From assembly GCF_030546645.1 (NCBI RefSeq), contig NZ_JAUOTO010000002.1, positions 868,001 to 932,000 on the forward strand: a DNA stretch of 64,000 nt, read 5' to 3'. Numbering within the stretch: position 1 is the first letter of the stretch; the number at the start of each line of letters is the position of its first letter. The stretch comes from Flavitalea plasmicola. Its GTDB lineage: Bacteria > Bacteroidota > Bacteroidia > Chitinophagales > Chitinophagaceae. The position numbers were made by a program, and so were the translations under genes. A model generated the notes under the pieces. It was not told the origin of the DNA and did no database searches. It worked only from the letters and a program-made list of their open reading frames with translations. Shown here in pieces: positions 37,081 through 45,530 of this stretch.

Positions 37081-38513
37081 GGTTCTTTATCCAGCAGCAT
37101 TAGCAATTCGAATAGGATGATGATCGACAATTGTTCAAACCAATATTCCGTGAAAAAAGCTCCTCCCATCAGCAGCAACAGCGGCAGGCCGTAGGTTCTG
37201 GAAGCGCCCGGGGCCGGCCACAGCCGCAAATGCCTCCCAAAGAAGGACAGGTAAAAAATAACAAAACAAGCCAGTCCTACCAGCCCATATTCGGCCAGCA
37301 GCTGACCGTATACCGAGTCAGGCTTGTTGATGACGCTGTGCTGCCCTTCGTCCCGGGTGTGGTAATACAGGTAGATAAAAAGGTAGTTATCCCTGAAGTA
37401 AGGATGGATGTAGGTCTTATCGGCGGGATAGGCGCCTGCAACACCCAGGCCTGTGGTCCGAAAAGCCAGCTGCGACGAGAAATTCCCCATGCCCGTACCC
37501 AGCAGCAACAGGCCGGGATGATCTTTGTAAAAACGGCCCAACTGCTGCCAGGCGATACGTCTGCCGGAGAGGTTCCACCCTGTATATTGCTGCTTCAGGC
37601 TATCTTTTTTCCCGGGTGAGTACAGCTTGTTCATGAATGCATGAAGCTTGTCTTCTTTCACTTCAACTGTTTTGCTTTCGACGAACTGGTTCCATTTGGC
37701 ATTGGGGATGGGTACCGGTTCCTCATATGCATTCTTTCCTACTACCCGGCCCAGCAGGTTACTGGCGTATTGATGATTAGACGGAGAGACCTTTGCGGAA
37801 AATACGACCATCAGTAAAAAAAACACAACGATCATACTTTTCTGAAGGCGGTGCGAGTAGAACAGGAGACTCAACACCAGGACGATCATAAGCAGATAGT
37901 TCACTGTATTGCTGGTGGCCAGCAGGACGGTGATGAAGCACAGCAGGGCCTGCCCTATTTTATTCCTGTATAAAAAATACAGCACCCCAAAGGCGCTGAT
38001 GAGGGCAGCCGTCACGCTGCTGTCCAGGCCGATGCCAGTGATCCTGTCCCCCGTGCCGATGAAATATTTCCGGTGCTCACCCTCATAGTTATAAGGATTC
38101 AGCACGCCCGCCTCGATACACACGTGAAAAAAAGCTATCAGCATGATGGCGGCATTCAGCAGGAAGAAAAGGCCTACCGTTGCATGGATCTTCTCCCTGT
38201 CGCCCTGCTGGACAAAAAGGAATACCTGCCAGGCTGCCAGCATGGCCAGCAGCCAGTAGCAGCATCCCAGGCCAAATGCAAGCCATGCGGGAGAGGGCAG
38301 TGCAGGGCCTGCCAGCAGCATATGGGTAAAGGCCAGCACGATCATCATTGCATAGAAACCCCACCATCTTATTCCATCGCGCACAAAGAATGGCCTGCCC
38401 CTTAAAAGCACGGCTATGACGATGGCCGCGACCTTTATATATAGTTTCACATTGAGAAACAGCACAAGAAAGATCAGCAGGGGCCAGTCGAGCTGCCGTA
38501 AATATTTTTTCAT
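37056..38513 (-). CDS. O-antigen polymerase/ligase-like membrane protein
   Basis: Second Wzy/WaaL-superfamily protein of the window: 485 residues, about 11 membrane helices, with a long periplasmic loop (SNHQYASNLLGRVVGKNAYE to about 330) before LLLLGTGMGNFSSQLAFRTT and the VYGQLLAEYGLVGLACFVIF signature of the Wzy_C region. One of the two proteins may polymerise repeat units and the other ligate the chain to a surface anchor; sequence alone does not tell which. Lies 1 bp after the flippase gene stop. Confidence 0.88.
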   Translation of the reverse strand: MKKYLRQLDWPLLIFLVLFLNVKLYIKVAAIVIAVLLRGRPFFVRDGIRWWGFYAMMIVLAFTHMLLAGPALPSPAWLAFGLGCCYWLLAMLAAWQVFLFVQQGDREKIHATVGLFFLLNAAIMLIAFFHVCIEAGVLNPYNYEGEHRKYFIGTGDRITGIGLDSSVTAALISAFGVLYFLYRNKIGQALLCFITVLLATSNTVNYLLMIVLVLSLLFYSHRLQKSMIVVFFLLMVVFSAKVSPSNHQYASNLLGRVVGKNAYEEPVPIPNAKWNQFVESKTVEVKEDKLHAFMNKLYSPGKKDSLKQQYTGWNLSGRRIAWQQLGRFYKDHPGLLLLGTGMGNFSSQLAFRTTGLGVAGAYPADKTYIHPYFRDNYLFIYLYYHTRDEGQHSVINKPDSVYGQLLAEYGLVGLACFVIFYLSFFGRHLRLWPAPGASRTYGLPLLLLMGGAFFTEYWFEQLSIIILFELLMLLDKEPWIQKSPY

Positions 38514-38514
38514 A

Positions 38515-39921
38515 TCAGTACGGTTTATAGGCTAAACTTATCATTTCTTTTGCTCTCAGCAGTCCTGTCAGCCTTCCCAACAGGCAGTAGAGGACGCTGG
38601 CTACCATCAGTCGCAGTATCAGTGAATCGGTGAGGTTGATAGCGGCCAAACCGCTGCATACAGTGATGGAGATGGAAACAAGCAGGCAACCCGCCCAGTC
38701 CTTTTTACGCGCGAACGAGGAAGCCCGTGTATAGAGCACGTACTGTACGACCATTGCCGCAAGGAAGGCCAAGGCGGCCCCCATTCCCGCATAAGGAGGT
38801 ATCAACAGAACATCTCCCGCCAGCATCACGGCAGTGGTCACCGCAGTAATGGAAAATATCCGGGACAGTCTGTTGCGGGCAAATTCATAGCTCCAGTAAA
38901 GGTTAATGATGTATTGAAAAGGGATGCAACAGGAAAGGATGAGGAAAGTAAAGGTATTGACCTGCCCGTATTTATTGCCCGTGAATGCATCGACCATCGG
39001 CGCCCACATGATCACCAGCCACAGGGTCGGCAGCGTCGCCAGGACCAATTCTCCGCGTACCAGCGCATTCAGGAACCCCTCGTCCGGATCGCCGTCCCTG
39101 GAGAATCTGTTTAGCAGGAAAGGAGCCAGGACTAATAATGGCAGAGGCGCGAATTCAAAGGCGCGGTAAGCAAAACCATATTCGGCCGTATGGGCAGGGG
39201 TTGATAGCAAACCCAGCAATATCCAGTCTATCCGGGCGATGCCTGCATTAAGGAATACGAGGCCGACTTGCGGAAGGGACGACTTCAGCAGCCTGACATA
39301 AGCGGGAAACGGATTCGGCATCCCAAAGGGTATATGAAGGCGGATGCAGACGATCCATGTCCCCAGGATCAGCTCCAGGGCAGACGACAACGTAAATAGA
39401 ATGACCACGGCCTGCAGGCTCAACGTAGCATACACCATCCATAGGTAAAGTCCAACGGCCCGGACCAGGTTCGACACGGACGCCAGCAGGGCCAGCCATC
39501 CAAATGCCGATCGGCCTGCCAGCAGTTGCCGGAACGGAAGGCCCCAAAAAGTTAAGATCTGGCTGATGGACAGGATCCACAGCAGGTGATGCTGGCTGTT
39601 CAGGCTGGGAAAAAAGTAACAGGCAAGCGACAAAGCTCCGAAAAAAAGCAGTCCCATCACGAAATTATGGCTTGCAAATAACGTGAGCATGCCGGACGGA
39701 TCATCTCCGGCTGCCACGTTGCGTACCACGATCTGCTCCAGCCGCAGGCTGAGAAGCGTCGTGGTGAAGGTTAGCACGGCCAGCGACCAGCTGAGTTCCC
39801 CGAAGGAAGGTTTATCCAGGTAACGGGAGATCAATAAAAAGATGAACACCCCCAGGCATTGGTTGCCCAGCACCTGTAGGGTATTCGCCGAAATATGCCA
39901 TACTAGTTTGTTTCTGTTCAT
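38515..39921 (-). CDS. Wzx-like polysaccharide flippase
   Basis: MATE/MOP-superfamily flippase, 468 residues with about 12-14 membrane helices. The N-terminus (LQVLGNQCLGVFIFLLISRYLDKPSFGELSWSLAV) is the usual first helix pair of polysaccharide biosynthesis proteins, and helices are evenly spaced to the end. Moves undecaprenyl-linked repeat units across the inner membrane. First gene of the operon 31814-39921. A repeat-derived hairpin lies between it and the next upstream gene on the same strand. Confidence 0.92.
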   Translation of the reverse strand: MNRNKLVWHISANTLQVLGNQCLGVFIFLLISRYLDKPSFGELSWSLAVLTFTTTLLSLRLEQIVVRNVAAGDDPSGMLTLFASHNFVMGLLFFGALSLACYFFPSLNSQHHLLWILSISQILTFWGLPFRQLLAGRSAFGWLALLASVSNLVRAVGLYLWMVYATLSLQAVVILFTLSSALELILGTWIVCIRLHIPFGMPNPFPAYVRLLKSSLPQVGLVFLNAGIARIDWILLGLLSTPAHTAEYGFAYRAFEFAPLPLLVLAPFLLNRFSRDGDPDEGFLNALVRGELVLATLPTLWLVIMWAPMVDAFTGNKYGQVNTFTFLILSCCIPFQYIINLYWSYEFARNRLSRIFSITAVTTAVMLAGDVLLIPPYAGMGAALAFLAAMVVQYVLYTRASSFARKKDWAGCLLVSISITVCSGLAAINLTDSLILRLMVASVLYCLLGRLTGLLRAKEMISLAYKPY

Positions 39922-39938
39922 GCCGCTCGCATAGCCTC

Positions 39939-40011
39939 AAGCTGCAAGCCGCAAGCTACAAGTGTTTGATTAGGTCCTGGCTTGCAGATTGTCGCTTGTA
40001 GCTTGCAGCTT
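39939..40011. repeat. Bulged inverted repeat (AAGCTGCAAGC type) between operons
   Basis: Left arm 39939-39962 reads AAGCTGCAAGC, then CGCAAGC, then TACAAG. The right arm at 39995-40011 is CTTGTAGCTTGCAGCTT, the exact complement of the left arm apart from the 7-base insertion. The 32-nt loop holds TTTGATTAGGT (39965-39975). The right arm includes the first bases of the DUF5777 stop codon (40010-40012). It could stop transcription from the upstream operon or be a dispersed repeat element. Confidence 0.8.
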
Positions 40012-40900
40012 ATTTTGTGTGTTTTTTCAGGTTGAAATTGCGTGATATATTAAACCCGAAATAAATGTCCCCTTTTCCCCATGTGCCATCCGTCTGTGTG
40101 AGGTACTGGGTCTCCAGCATGCTTTGAGAATTGCTGAATACCAGCTGGAATACGTGCCCGCCCGTCTCGATGTCCCACCCCAGGGAGAACGAGTTGTGAA
40201 CGGAGGTCGACACCACCTGGCTGGAAGGCAAATAATCGTATTCCGCGTTAATGCTCATCCTTTTGGTGATCTTGACGCGGCCACCCATGCCGAGTGCGAA
40301 TACGTCGTTCTTATCAGCGACCGTAGGGACGAGATTGTAGTGCAGGTAGGTCGGTATGACTTCGAGGGAAAGTATCCTGCTGAATTTCCGGGCTATCAGC
40401 AGCTGACCTGAATAGGCAGTCCTTAAGTTGGCCGTCAGGTATTCTTTCCCCGTTATGCGCTGTGTATAATTGGTGACAGTTCCCAGTACGCTCACCGAAA
40501 CAGGCATCTGTCGTCCATCCGTCTGCTGCAGGAGCTTGTATTTGACAAAGCCGTCGAAGGTCTTCAGATAGGAGCTGCGACCGATGCCGACATTCAGCCT
40601 GTCCGTAATGCCGTAGTCGAGCCCCAGCCGGAGTGTAGCATTGTCCAATCCAAAAAAGTTATAGCTGCCGCTATTCAGCTTGCCAAAGCGGTGTTGAATG
40701 ACAAAGGACAGTGCCCCTGCGACCGTGGACTCCACTGTCTGCATATTGATGATATGGGTGGCTTTGAAGGTGCCGCTGACATAGCTTTTGCCCGAATGCG
40801 CCTCCATGGAATCGTTGAGCATATGCAGGAGCGTGCTATCCTGGGCCCGGAGACGCTGGAAAGAAACGGCGGCCAGCAGGAAAAATATAAGTTTGTTCAT
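40010..40900 (-). CDS. DUF5777 family beta-barrel protein
   Basis: Outer-membrane beta-barrel-like protein of unknown role, 296 residues, with a 20-residue signal peptide ending RLRAQ. Signature stretches are GTFKATHIINMQTVES, FGKLNSGSYNFFGLDNATLR and LGLDYGITDRLNVGIGRSSY, followed by alternating strand patterns to an FGFNISRNF end. In Bacteroidota it tends to occur with YceI and a haem-binding lipoprotein, exactly as here (spacers 12 and ~30 bp). Confidence 0.85.
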   Translation of the reverse strand: MNKLIFFLLAAVSFQRLRAQDSTLLHMLNDSMEAHSGKSYVSGTFKATHIINMQTVESTVAGALSFVIQHRFGKLNSGSYNFFGLDNATLRLGLDYGITDRLNVGIGRSSYLKTFDGFVKYKLLQQTDGRQMPVSVSVLGTVTNYTQRITGKEYLTANLRTAYSGQLLIARKFSRILSLEVIPTYLHYNLVPTVADKNDVFALGMGGRVKITKRMSINAEYDYLPSSQVVSTSVHNSFSLGWDIETGGHVFQLVFSNSQSMLETQYLTQTDGTWGKGDIYFGFNISRNFNLKKHTK

Positions 40901-40912
40901 TTGTAGTTTTAT

Positions 40913-41455
40913 TTATTTAGTACCGCAATCTATTCGGACATTGACACGCATCTCCTGTGCGATCTTATCACGCACTAAAGAGGGGATGCTGATATTATAG
41001 TCCTCCGGCTTCATTTTGAACTCTGCCAGTCCAATGATCCGTCCCGCTTTTACCTCTATGGTAGCAGGCGTTTCGACAGGCCGGGTGACATTGTGCAGGG
41101 ACATATTGCCTTTTACCATCACCTTGTAAGTACCGTCCTTGTCCAGGGGCACATCGCCTGTAAACGTCCCGGAGAAAGAGGCTTTTGGATATTTATCGCT
41201 TTCTACATAGTTCTCGTTGAAGTGTTCCTGCATCAGCTGTTTGGTGAAAACAAACCCTTTCAGGAGCAGGCTGAAGGCGATGGTCTTCTTACCGGGATCG
41301 ACGGCGGCAAAAACCTGGTTATTTTCTGCCCTGATGTCTTCCAATGGCATTTTGGAATAAAATCCTACAAACCCTGCCCGGGTGAGATACACCTGGCTAT
41401 GGACGCCTGAATGAACCAGGATCAGGAGGGAGGCTGCCGCGAGATATTTTTTCAT
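40913..41455 (-). CDS. YceI-family periplasmic lipid-binding-like protein
   Basis: 180 residues from ATG 41455 (MKKYLAAASLLILVHSGVHS signal peptide); an in-frame ATG at 41464 is less likely. The mature part fits the lipocalin-like YceI fold that binds isoprenoid-type molecules: KYPKASFSGTFTGDVPLDKD, YKVMVKGNMSLHNVTRPVET and FKMKPEDYNISIPSLVRDKI are the usual blocks. Lies between the DUF5777 and haem lipoprotein genes on one strand. Confidence 0.9.
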   Translation of the reverse strand: MKKYLAAASLLILVHSGVHSQVYLTRAGFVGFYSKMPLEDIRAENNQVFAAVDPGKKTIAFSLLLKGFVFTKQLMQEHFNENYVESDKYPKASFSGTFTGDVPLDKDGTYKVMVKGNMSLHNVTRPVETPATIEVKAGRIIGLAEFKMKPEDYNISIPSLVRDKIAQEMRVNVRIDCGTK

Positions 41456-41487
41456 CTGTATCATAGTCGGGATCTGATTTATTTTGA

Positions 41488-41871
41488 TTAATTATTAATT
41501 GCACCCTGGTGTACCCAGGCAACAATGGTATTGACCTCGCAGGCCGGTAAAGGCGGCTTGCCATAGGGCATGCCCGGAAACCCTGCAGCATGCGTCACAT
41601 TTCCCACCAGGTAGCCGTTGTCGGCATACACTTTCAGATTGACATACGTGTTCAGGTTGATACCGCCGCTGCCCGCTGTGCTGCCGTTGCCATGGCAGGG
41701 GTAACAATTTTCCTGGAGGATGCTGACGATCTGTGTCTGGTAGCTTACTTTCGTCGTATCACATGGAACGGCGGGAGCCAGCTTGTCCTCGCTCTGTTTG
41801 GAGCATCCTGCGAAAGATGCTATCAATACGCCTGCCGAAAGGATCATACATAAAGGCAAGAGTTTTTGCAT
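41488..41871 (-). CDS. c-type haem-binding lipoprotein
   Basis: Small (127 aa) exported lipoprotein, lipid-attachment Cys23 after ASFAG. One haem site is visible: NCYPCHG (C56, C59, H60), and M101 in GFPGMPYGKP may be the distal ligand. The domain resembles the monohaem cytochrome-like modules of Bacteroidota (length, INLNTYVNLKVYADNG). It would carry electrons in the periplasm or at the outer membrane next to the YceI and DUF5777 proteins. Confidence 0.88.
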   Translation of the reverse strand: MQKLLPLCMILSAGVLIASFAGCSKQSEDKLAPAVPCDTTKVSYQTQIVSILQENCYPCHGNGSTAGSGGINLNTYVNLKVYADNGYLVGNVTHAAGFPGMPYGKPPLPACEVNTIVAWVHQGAINN

Positions 41872-41888
41872 ATCTGTCTTTTTTTATT

Positions 41889-42317
41889 TTACTTCTTTAT
41901 GACTGTACAGTCGGATAGATTTACATCCATCAGGAAGCCCGTGCACCGTCCTTTGACGGTGACCTGGTCGCCGGGTTTTGGATGTGGCTCCGGTACTTTT
42001 TCCCCGGGGAAAAGCTGGCAGTTGACGCCGCCTGTGCCAGCCGCGCCGGTGGATAAGATCCAGACCTCTGACTGACCGCTTTGCTGGACCTCCGACAACC
42101 GGCCGCTGACCTCCACCACTTTTCCAAGATATTTTGCGTCACAGCTTTTCTCATCACGGGCATACTGCCCATAGAGTGAGTCTGCTCCGATGGTAACGTT
42201 GGCTGTTTCGCCTGCGGCGCTTTGATGGGGCCGTTGATATTGGTAGTATCCCCAGCCTGCCGCGAGGAGAAGGAGCAATAGGATGCCCCACCAAAAAAAT
42301 TTTCTTTTTTTCAGCAT
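41889..42317 (-). CDS. Membrane-anchored OB-fold protein (tRNA_anti-like)
   Basis: 142 residues: an N-terminal membrane helix (FFWWGILLLLLLAAGWGYY, 7-25) and a periplasmic OB-fold (about 60-142) with YLGKVVEVSGRLSEV, GVNCQLFPGE and PKPGDQVTVKGRCTGFLMDV. Matches the tRNA_anti-like family that accompanies DUF5777/YceI genes in Bacteroidota; the name reflects fold similarity and not tRNA binding. Spacers of 17 bp and 27 bp to its neighbours suggest the same transcript. Confidence 0.85.
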   Translation of the reverse strand: MLKKRKFFWWGILLLLLLAAGWGYYQYQRPHQSAAGETANVTIGADSLYGQYARDEKSCDAKYLGKVVEVSGRLSEVQQSGQSEVWILSTGAAGTGGVNCQLFPGEKVPEPHPKPGDQVTVKGRCTGFLMDVNLSDCTVIKK

Positions 42318-42344
42318 ACATACTGTTGAATCGTTAAATGATCG

Positions 42345-43898
42345 TTACCAGATCCTGCGCGTAATGCCTATGTTGAGGCCTGCGCTCATAATGGATAGGC
42401 TGCCGGTGCCGATGCCAGCCAACGGAACTCTTACGAACGGCTCCAGTCTAAGGTTACCTATTTTTCCCAGCCGTTGTTCATAGCCAACGCTGAGGTTGAG
42501 TATCGAGAACCAATATTGGTAGGGCGTTTTGTAGGTATACGTTCCATTCCAGTTGGGATTACCCCAATAATAACCGGTGAACGAGTATTTTTCCTTTGAC
42601 ATCAGGTAAGTCGACAGGCCGCCCGTGGCAAACCATTTCATTTTGTTGTTCCCCGAAGAAAAATTATACCGTACGTTCAGGGGGATCTCCCACATGTTGC
42701 AGACGCCGTCGACCGTCTTGAGATCCACGTCCTGGAGCCTCGGCGCTTTCGATTTGGAAAAATATTCACCGTTCGTATAATATTTTTTCCGGTCGTAATA
42801 GACACCTGTTTCCACCGCCCAGCGGCTGTTGAAGCTATAACCCAGCAACAGTCCGAAGTTACTGCCCATCGCTTTGATGGATTGGAATCTGACGACACTC
42901 AGGTCAGGTGATCCCATGATACCCACGTAAAAAGAAGGTTTGGGTTTTTGCAGTTTGATCTTATCTTTTGCATCCGCGCTTTTTTTCACGGGTTCTTCCG
43001 TCTTTGCCTTCACGGGTATGTTGACGGCCACCGAATTTTTGGTCGACGCCAGGGATACCTGGTGATCGGAGGGTGTCCTTGCGGGCGCCATTGTGGTGGT
43101 GCTGTTTCGGGAGGCTCCGCTTATGTCACCGGCGGCAAATTCATTTTCGTTCTTCTTCTCGTCGAGGCCGGCAATCTTCCTGTTGCCAGAGCGGCCTGTA
43201 TGCTTCGTTTGCGCTGTTCCAATGTTCCCCTGTGCTGTTCCAATGTTCCCGGCGGTGGCAGCATCTCCTTTTCCGGCTTCTTCATTTGGCTTCTTCCGTG
43301 GCGTTCTATTATTATTGGTGGTGTTGTCTTTCGTTATAATGTCTTTTGCCGTATGGCCGGTTGCGCTGTGATCATTCGACGTGTAGGGTGTTGCTGAATT
43401 GGTCCTGGCGATATTATCCTTCGAAGCATTGTTCTTTTCGGTATTGTCCTTTTCGGCATTGTTCTTTGTCGTATTGTCTTTAATTGTATTGTTTGGGGTT
43501 GTGTTGTTTTTGGTTGTATTGTTCTCGGTTGTATTGTCGGTCAGCCTGTTGTCCTTGTCCTGTTGTCTGCTTTCTATTTCCGTTGTCGCCGGCGTAGTCG
43601 TTGCAACGGTCTCTTTGACGGGGGATACCGGCTGCTCCCGGACCACCCCGGCCTCATGTGTGCGGCCTGCGGCTGTATGCCAGGCATAGTAAGCCCCTCC
43701 TGCCAACGGCAGTAAAAAGAAGAGCCAGAAAAACCTGCGCTTCCGCCTGTCCTCCTTCACGGGGGGAAGGATCAGGGAAGGGTCCTTCTCCAGGTCGGAC
43801 ATCAACTTATCAAAGTTGGCGCTATCCGTCCTGAGCGGGTACTTTTCAGCAGCCCGCCGCAAAAGGTCGTCCAGGTTATTGTCATTTACGTTTGACAT
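42345..43898 (-). CDS. Trans-envelope protein: membrane helix, Asn/Thr linker, outer-membrane barrel
   Basis: 517 residues. Residues 1-52 are cytoplasmic and helical (DDLLRRAAEKYPLRTDSANF), a membrane helix is at about 56-73, and a disordered, Asn/Thr/Lys-rich linker (about 75-310) holds a pentapeptide repeat (120-165) and a doubled GNIGTAQ (218-231). The C-terminal ~200 residues read as an 8-strand outer-membrane barrel (FYVGIMGSPDLSVVRF, WAVETGVYYDRKKY, ending NIGITRRIW). The gene follows an ECF sigma gene with a 13-bp overlap, the place of an anti-sigma factor, so the N-terminus may bind the sigma factor. I know no characterised protein of this layout. Confidence 0.8.
   Translation of the reverse strand: MSNVNDNNLDDLLRRAAEKYPLRTDSANFDKLMSDLEKDPSLILPPVKEDRRKRRFFWLFFLLPLAGGAYYAWHTAAGRTHEAGVVREQPVSPVKETVATTTPATTEIESRQQDKDNRLTDNTTENNTTKNNTTPNNTIKDNTTKNNAEKDNTEKNNASKDNIARTNSATPYTSNDHSATGHTAKDIITKDNTTNNNRTPRKKPNEEAGKGDAATAGNIGTAQGNIGTAQTKHTGRSGNRKIAGLDEKKNENEFAAGDISGASRNSTTTMAPARTPSDHQVSLASTKNSVAVNIPVKAKTEEPVKKSADAKDKIKLQKPKPSFYVGIMGSPDLSVVRFQSIKAMGSNFGLLLGYSFNSRWAVETGVYYDRKKYYTNGEYFSKSKAPRLQDVDLKTVDGVCNMWEIPLNVRYNFSSGNNKMKWFATGGLSTYLMSKEKYSFTGYYWGNPNWNGTYTYKTPYQYWFSILNLSVGYEQRLGKIGNLRLEPFVRVPLAGIGTGSLSIMSAGLNIGITRRIW
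43404..43541 (-). repeat. 15-bp in-frame tandem repeat encoding NTTKN-like units
   Basis: About nine degenerate units of five codons (for example NTTEN, NTTKN, NTTPN, NTIKD, NTEKN) inside the barrel protein linker. A separate 21-bp direct repeat encoding GNIGTAQ twice lies near 43206-43247. Repeat number could vary and change linker length. Confidence 0.85.
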
Positions 43899-44548
43899 AA
43901 TATTGTTTCCGTATTCTCCGCGGTCAGGACCTTTTGCAAATGGGCCCGGGCCTTGGAAAGATTAGATTTAGAGGTTCCTGTAGTGATACCCAACATTTTA
44001 GCGATCTCCGGATGCGAATATCCTTCGATGACGTGCAGGTTGAATACCATCCGGTAAGCCGGCGGCAAATCCTTTACCATTATCATTAATTCCTTGTATA
44101 ACAAGGAATTATCCGAAGATTGCCCTTCGTCTTTATGCTCCCAGACGTGTTCCGGGATGGGATACGAATGGTGATTGTTCATTTCCCTGCGCATGTAGTC
44201 GATGGCAGCATTGATCACCACCCGCCTGATCCATCCTATCAGCAGCATTTCCAGCTTGTCCACGTCTCTCACCTCAAAACGGCTGAAGTTCCGGAACATC
44301 TTCAAAAACGCGTCATGGGTCACTTCTACCGCCTGTTCATACGTATTCACATAGCGAAAGGACACCTTTAGACAAAGCCCGTAGTACTGGTCGTACAGCA
44401 TTTGCTGGCTTTGGCGATCCTGGTTAGCGCATCCGCTGATAATATGAAGCAATTTTTCCAAATCTCTCTGACTTGCCTGGATTAGAATGAATAATTGAAC
44501 ACGATAATGTAAACGCCTCCTTTCACCGGGGGGTTGCCTGAATATCAT
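43886..44548 (-). CDS. ECF RNA polymerase sigma factor
   Basis: Sigma-70 family with region 2 (QMLYDQYYGLCLKVSFRYVN, EVTHDAFLKMFRNF) and region 4 (LPPAYRMVFNLHVIEGYSHPEIAKMLGI, TSKSNLSKARAHLQK). The first ~29 residues from the ATG at 44548 (MIFRQPPGERRR) do not fit the family and overlap the DinB gene; a TTG start at 44461 would give a normal 192-residue protein beginning LEKLLHIISGCAN. Its stop overlaps the start of the barrel-protein gene by 13 bp, which suggests sigma and membrane partner are made together and that they control the envelope module downstream. Confidence 0.9.
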   Translation of the reverse strand: MIFRQPPGERRRLHYRVQLFILIQASQRDLEKLLHIISGCANQDRQSQQMLYDQYYGLCLKVSFRYVNTYEQAVEVTHDAFLKMFRNFSRFEVRDVDKLEMLLIGWIRRVVINAAIDYMRREMNNHHSYPIPEHVWEHKDEGQSSDNSLLYKELMIMVKDLPPAYRMVFNLHVIEGYSHPEIAKMLGITTGTSKSNLSKARAHLQKVLTAENTETILCQT

Positions 44549-45059
44549 TTTTCTCCTTCAATACCCGTACAGTCACAAACAATTGACCGTTATGTCGCTG
44601 TGTATGTTCTGCCGCATGAAACAGCAATCCCAGGACAGTGGAAGGCAGCTGCGCCCTTCCCACAGCCCGGGTCTCTGTCAGTTGCTCCTCAGGTGTAGCT
44701 TCCAATTGCCGGATAGCCAGGTCCACCTGGCGGCTGAAGCGGTCCAGCAGCCCCTTCAGGTCTGTGTCCGCACCCGGCGAGCCTTCATTGGCAAGTGCCG
44801 TCAATTGATGATGATCGAGGGATTGTCCTTTTGCGTAGGTAAAGAGCCTGTCCAGCACGCCTGCCAGATGCTGCAGGTGAAAACCGGGGGAAGCCACGGC
44901 GGCGGGGCGTTCCCAAAGAAGATGCTCCGGAAGTCCTTCCATTAGAACCATCACTTCTTCGCGGGCCTGCAACAGGGCATGCGCAACAGGTTGCAACAGA
45001 GAGGGAATGCCGGGGAGGGGCCCTCGCAGCCAAACTTCAGGCAGGGATGGTGCATTCAT
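44523..45059 (-). CDS. DinB-family (metal-dependent four-helix) protein
   Basis: 178-residue helical-bundle protein of the DinB superfamily, whose members use three histidines to bind a metal and often transfer small thiols or act in stress. Candidate ligands are H in FHLQHLAGVLDR and the pair in LFHAAEHTQRHNGQ. I start at 45059 (MNAPSLPEVW). No signal peptide. Ends 24-26 bp inside the sigma ORF, but 62 bp before its likely TTG start, so co-transcription with the sigma gene is possible. Confidence 0.82.
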   Translation of the reverse strand: MNAPSLPEVWLRGPLPGIPSLLQPVAHALLQAREEVMVLMEGLPEHLLWERPAAVASPGFHLQHLAGVLDRLFTYAKGQSLDHHQLTALANEGSPGADTDLKGLLDRFSRQVDLAIRQLEATPEEQLTETRAVGRAQLPSTVLGLLFHAAEHTQRHNGQLFVTVRVLKEKNDIQATPR

Positions 45060-45122
45060 AAAAGCGTCTAAAACACCTCCCAAGGTACCATTTTTTTGCC
45101 TATTGATCCTGCAAAGGACTTC

Positions 45123-45485
45123 TTAACAGATCTCAAGGTCGGAAAGGATATCTTTCCTGGGCGCTTCGCTGGCAACGATGGTCACCGTCGATGGCAACGC
45201 ATTCTTGTATTGTTCTCCAATGGCAATGTTCATGCCTGGTAGATAAACGAATTTGTTGTCGAAGGACAGGATGCGTTCGATGCTTACAATGTATCCTCTA
45301 TGCACCCGACAGAAAAGATCCGGGGGAAGGATGCTTTCCCATTGTTTGAGGGTGATCAGCACCATGGCTGACCGGTCAGTCATTACAAGGCGGGTATAGT
45401 TCTTACGGGCCTCGATGTAGAGAATATTATGCAGATCTACTTTTACGTTCCTGCCGTCCTGGCGTATAAAGAAAAATGATTGCAC
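45123..45485 (-). CDS. Stand-alone LytTR DNA-binding protein
   Basis: 120 residues consisting almost only of a LytTR domain (about 10-105): DLHNILYIEARKNYTRLVMT, LKQWESILPPDLFCRVHRGYIV and SFDNKFVYLPGMNIAIGEQYKN. No receiver domain, so it is probably controlled in some other way than phosphorylation, for example by its own level. The upstream region carries a perfect 16-bp palindrome (45531-45546) and could be its own control site. Confidence 0.92.
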   Translation of the reverse strand: MQSFFFIRQDGRNVKVDLHNILYIEARKNYTRLVMTDRSAMVLITLKQWESILPPDLFCRVHRGYIVSIERILSFDNKFVYLPGMNIAIGEQYKNALPSTVTIVASEAPRKDILSDLEIC

Positions 45486-45530
45486 GGGCTGTCTTTTTTC
45501 TAGTGATGATAAATTTTAACATGCGGAAGG

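Noticed and set aside
43399-43689. Hydrophobic plus-strand frame over the Asn/Thr repeat
   Set aside because: Its valine/leucine runs are simply the complement of the Asn/Thr repeat codons in the barrel protein.
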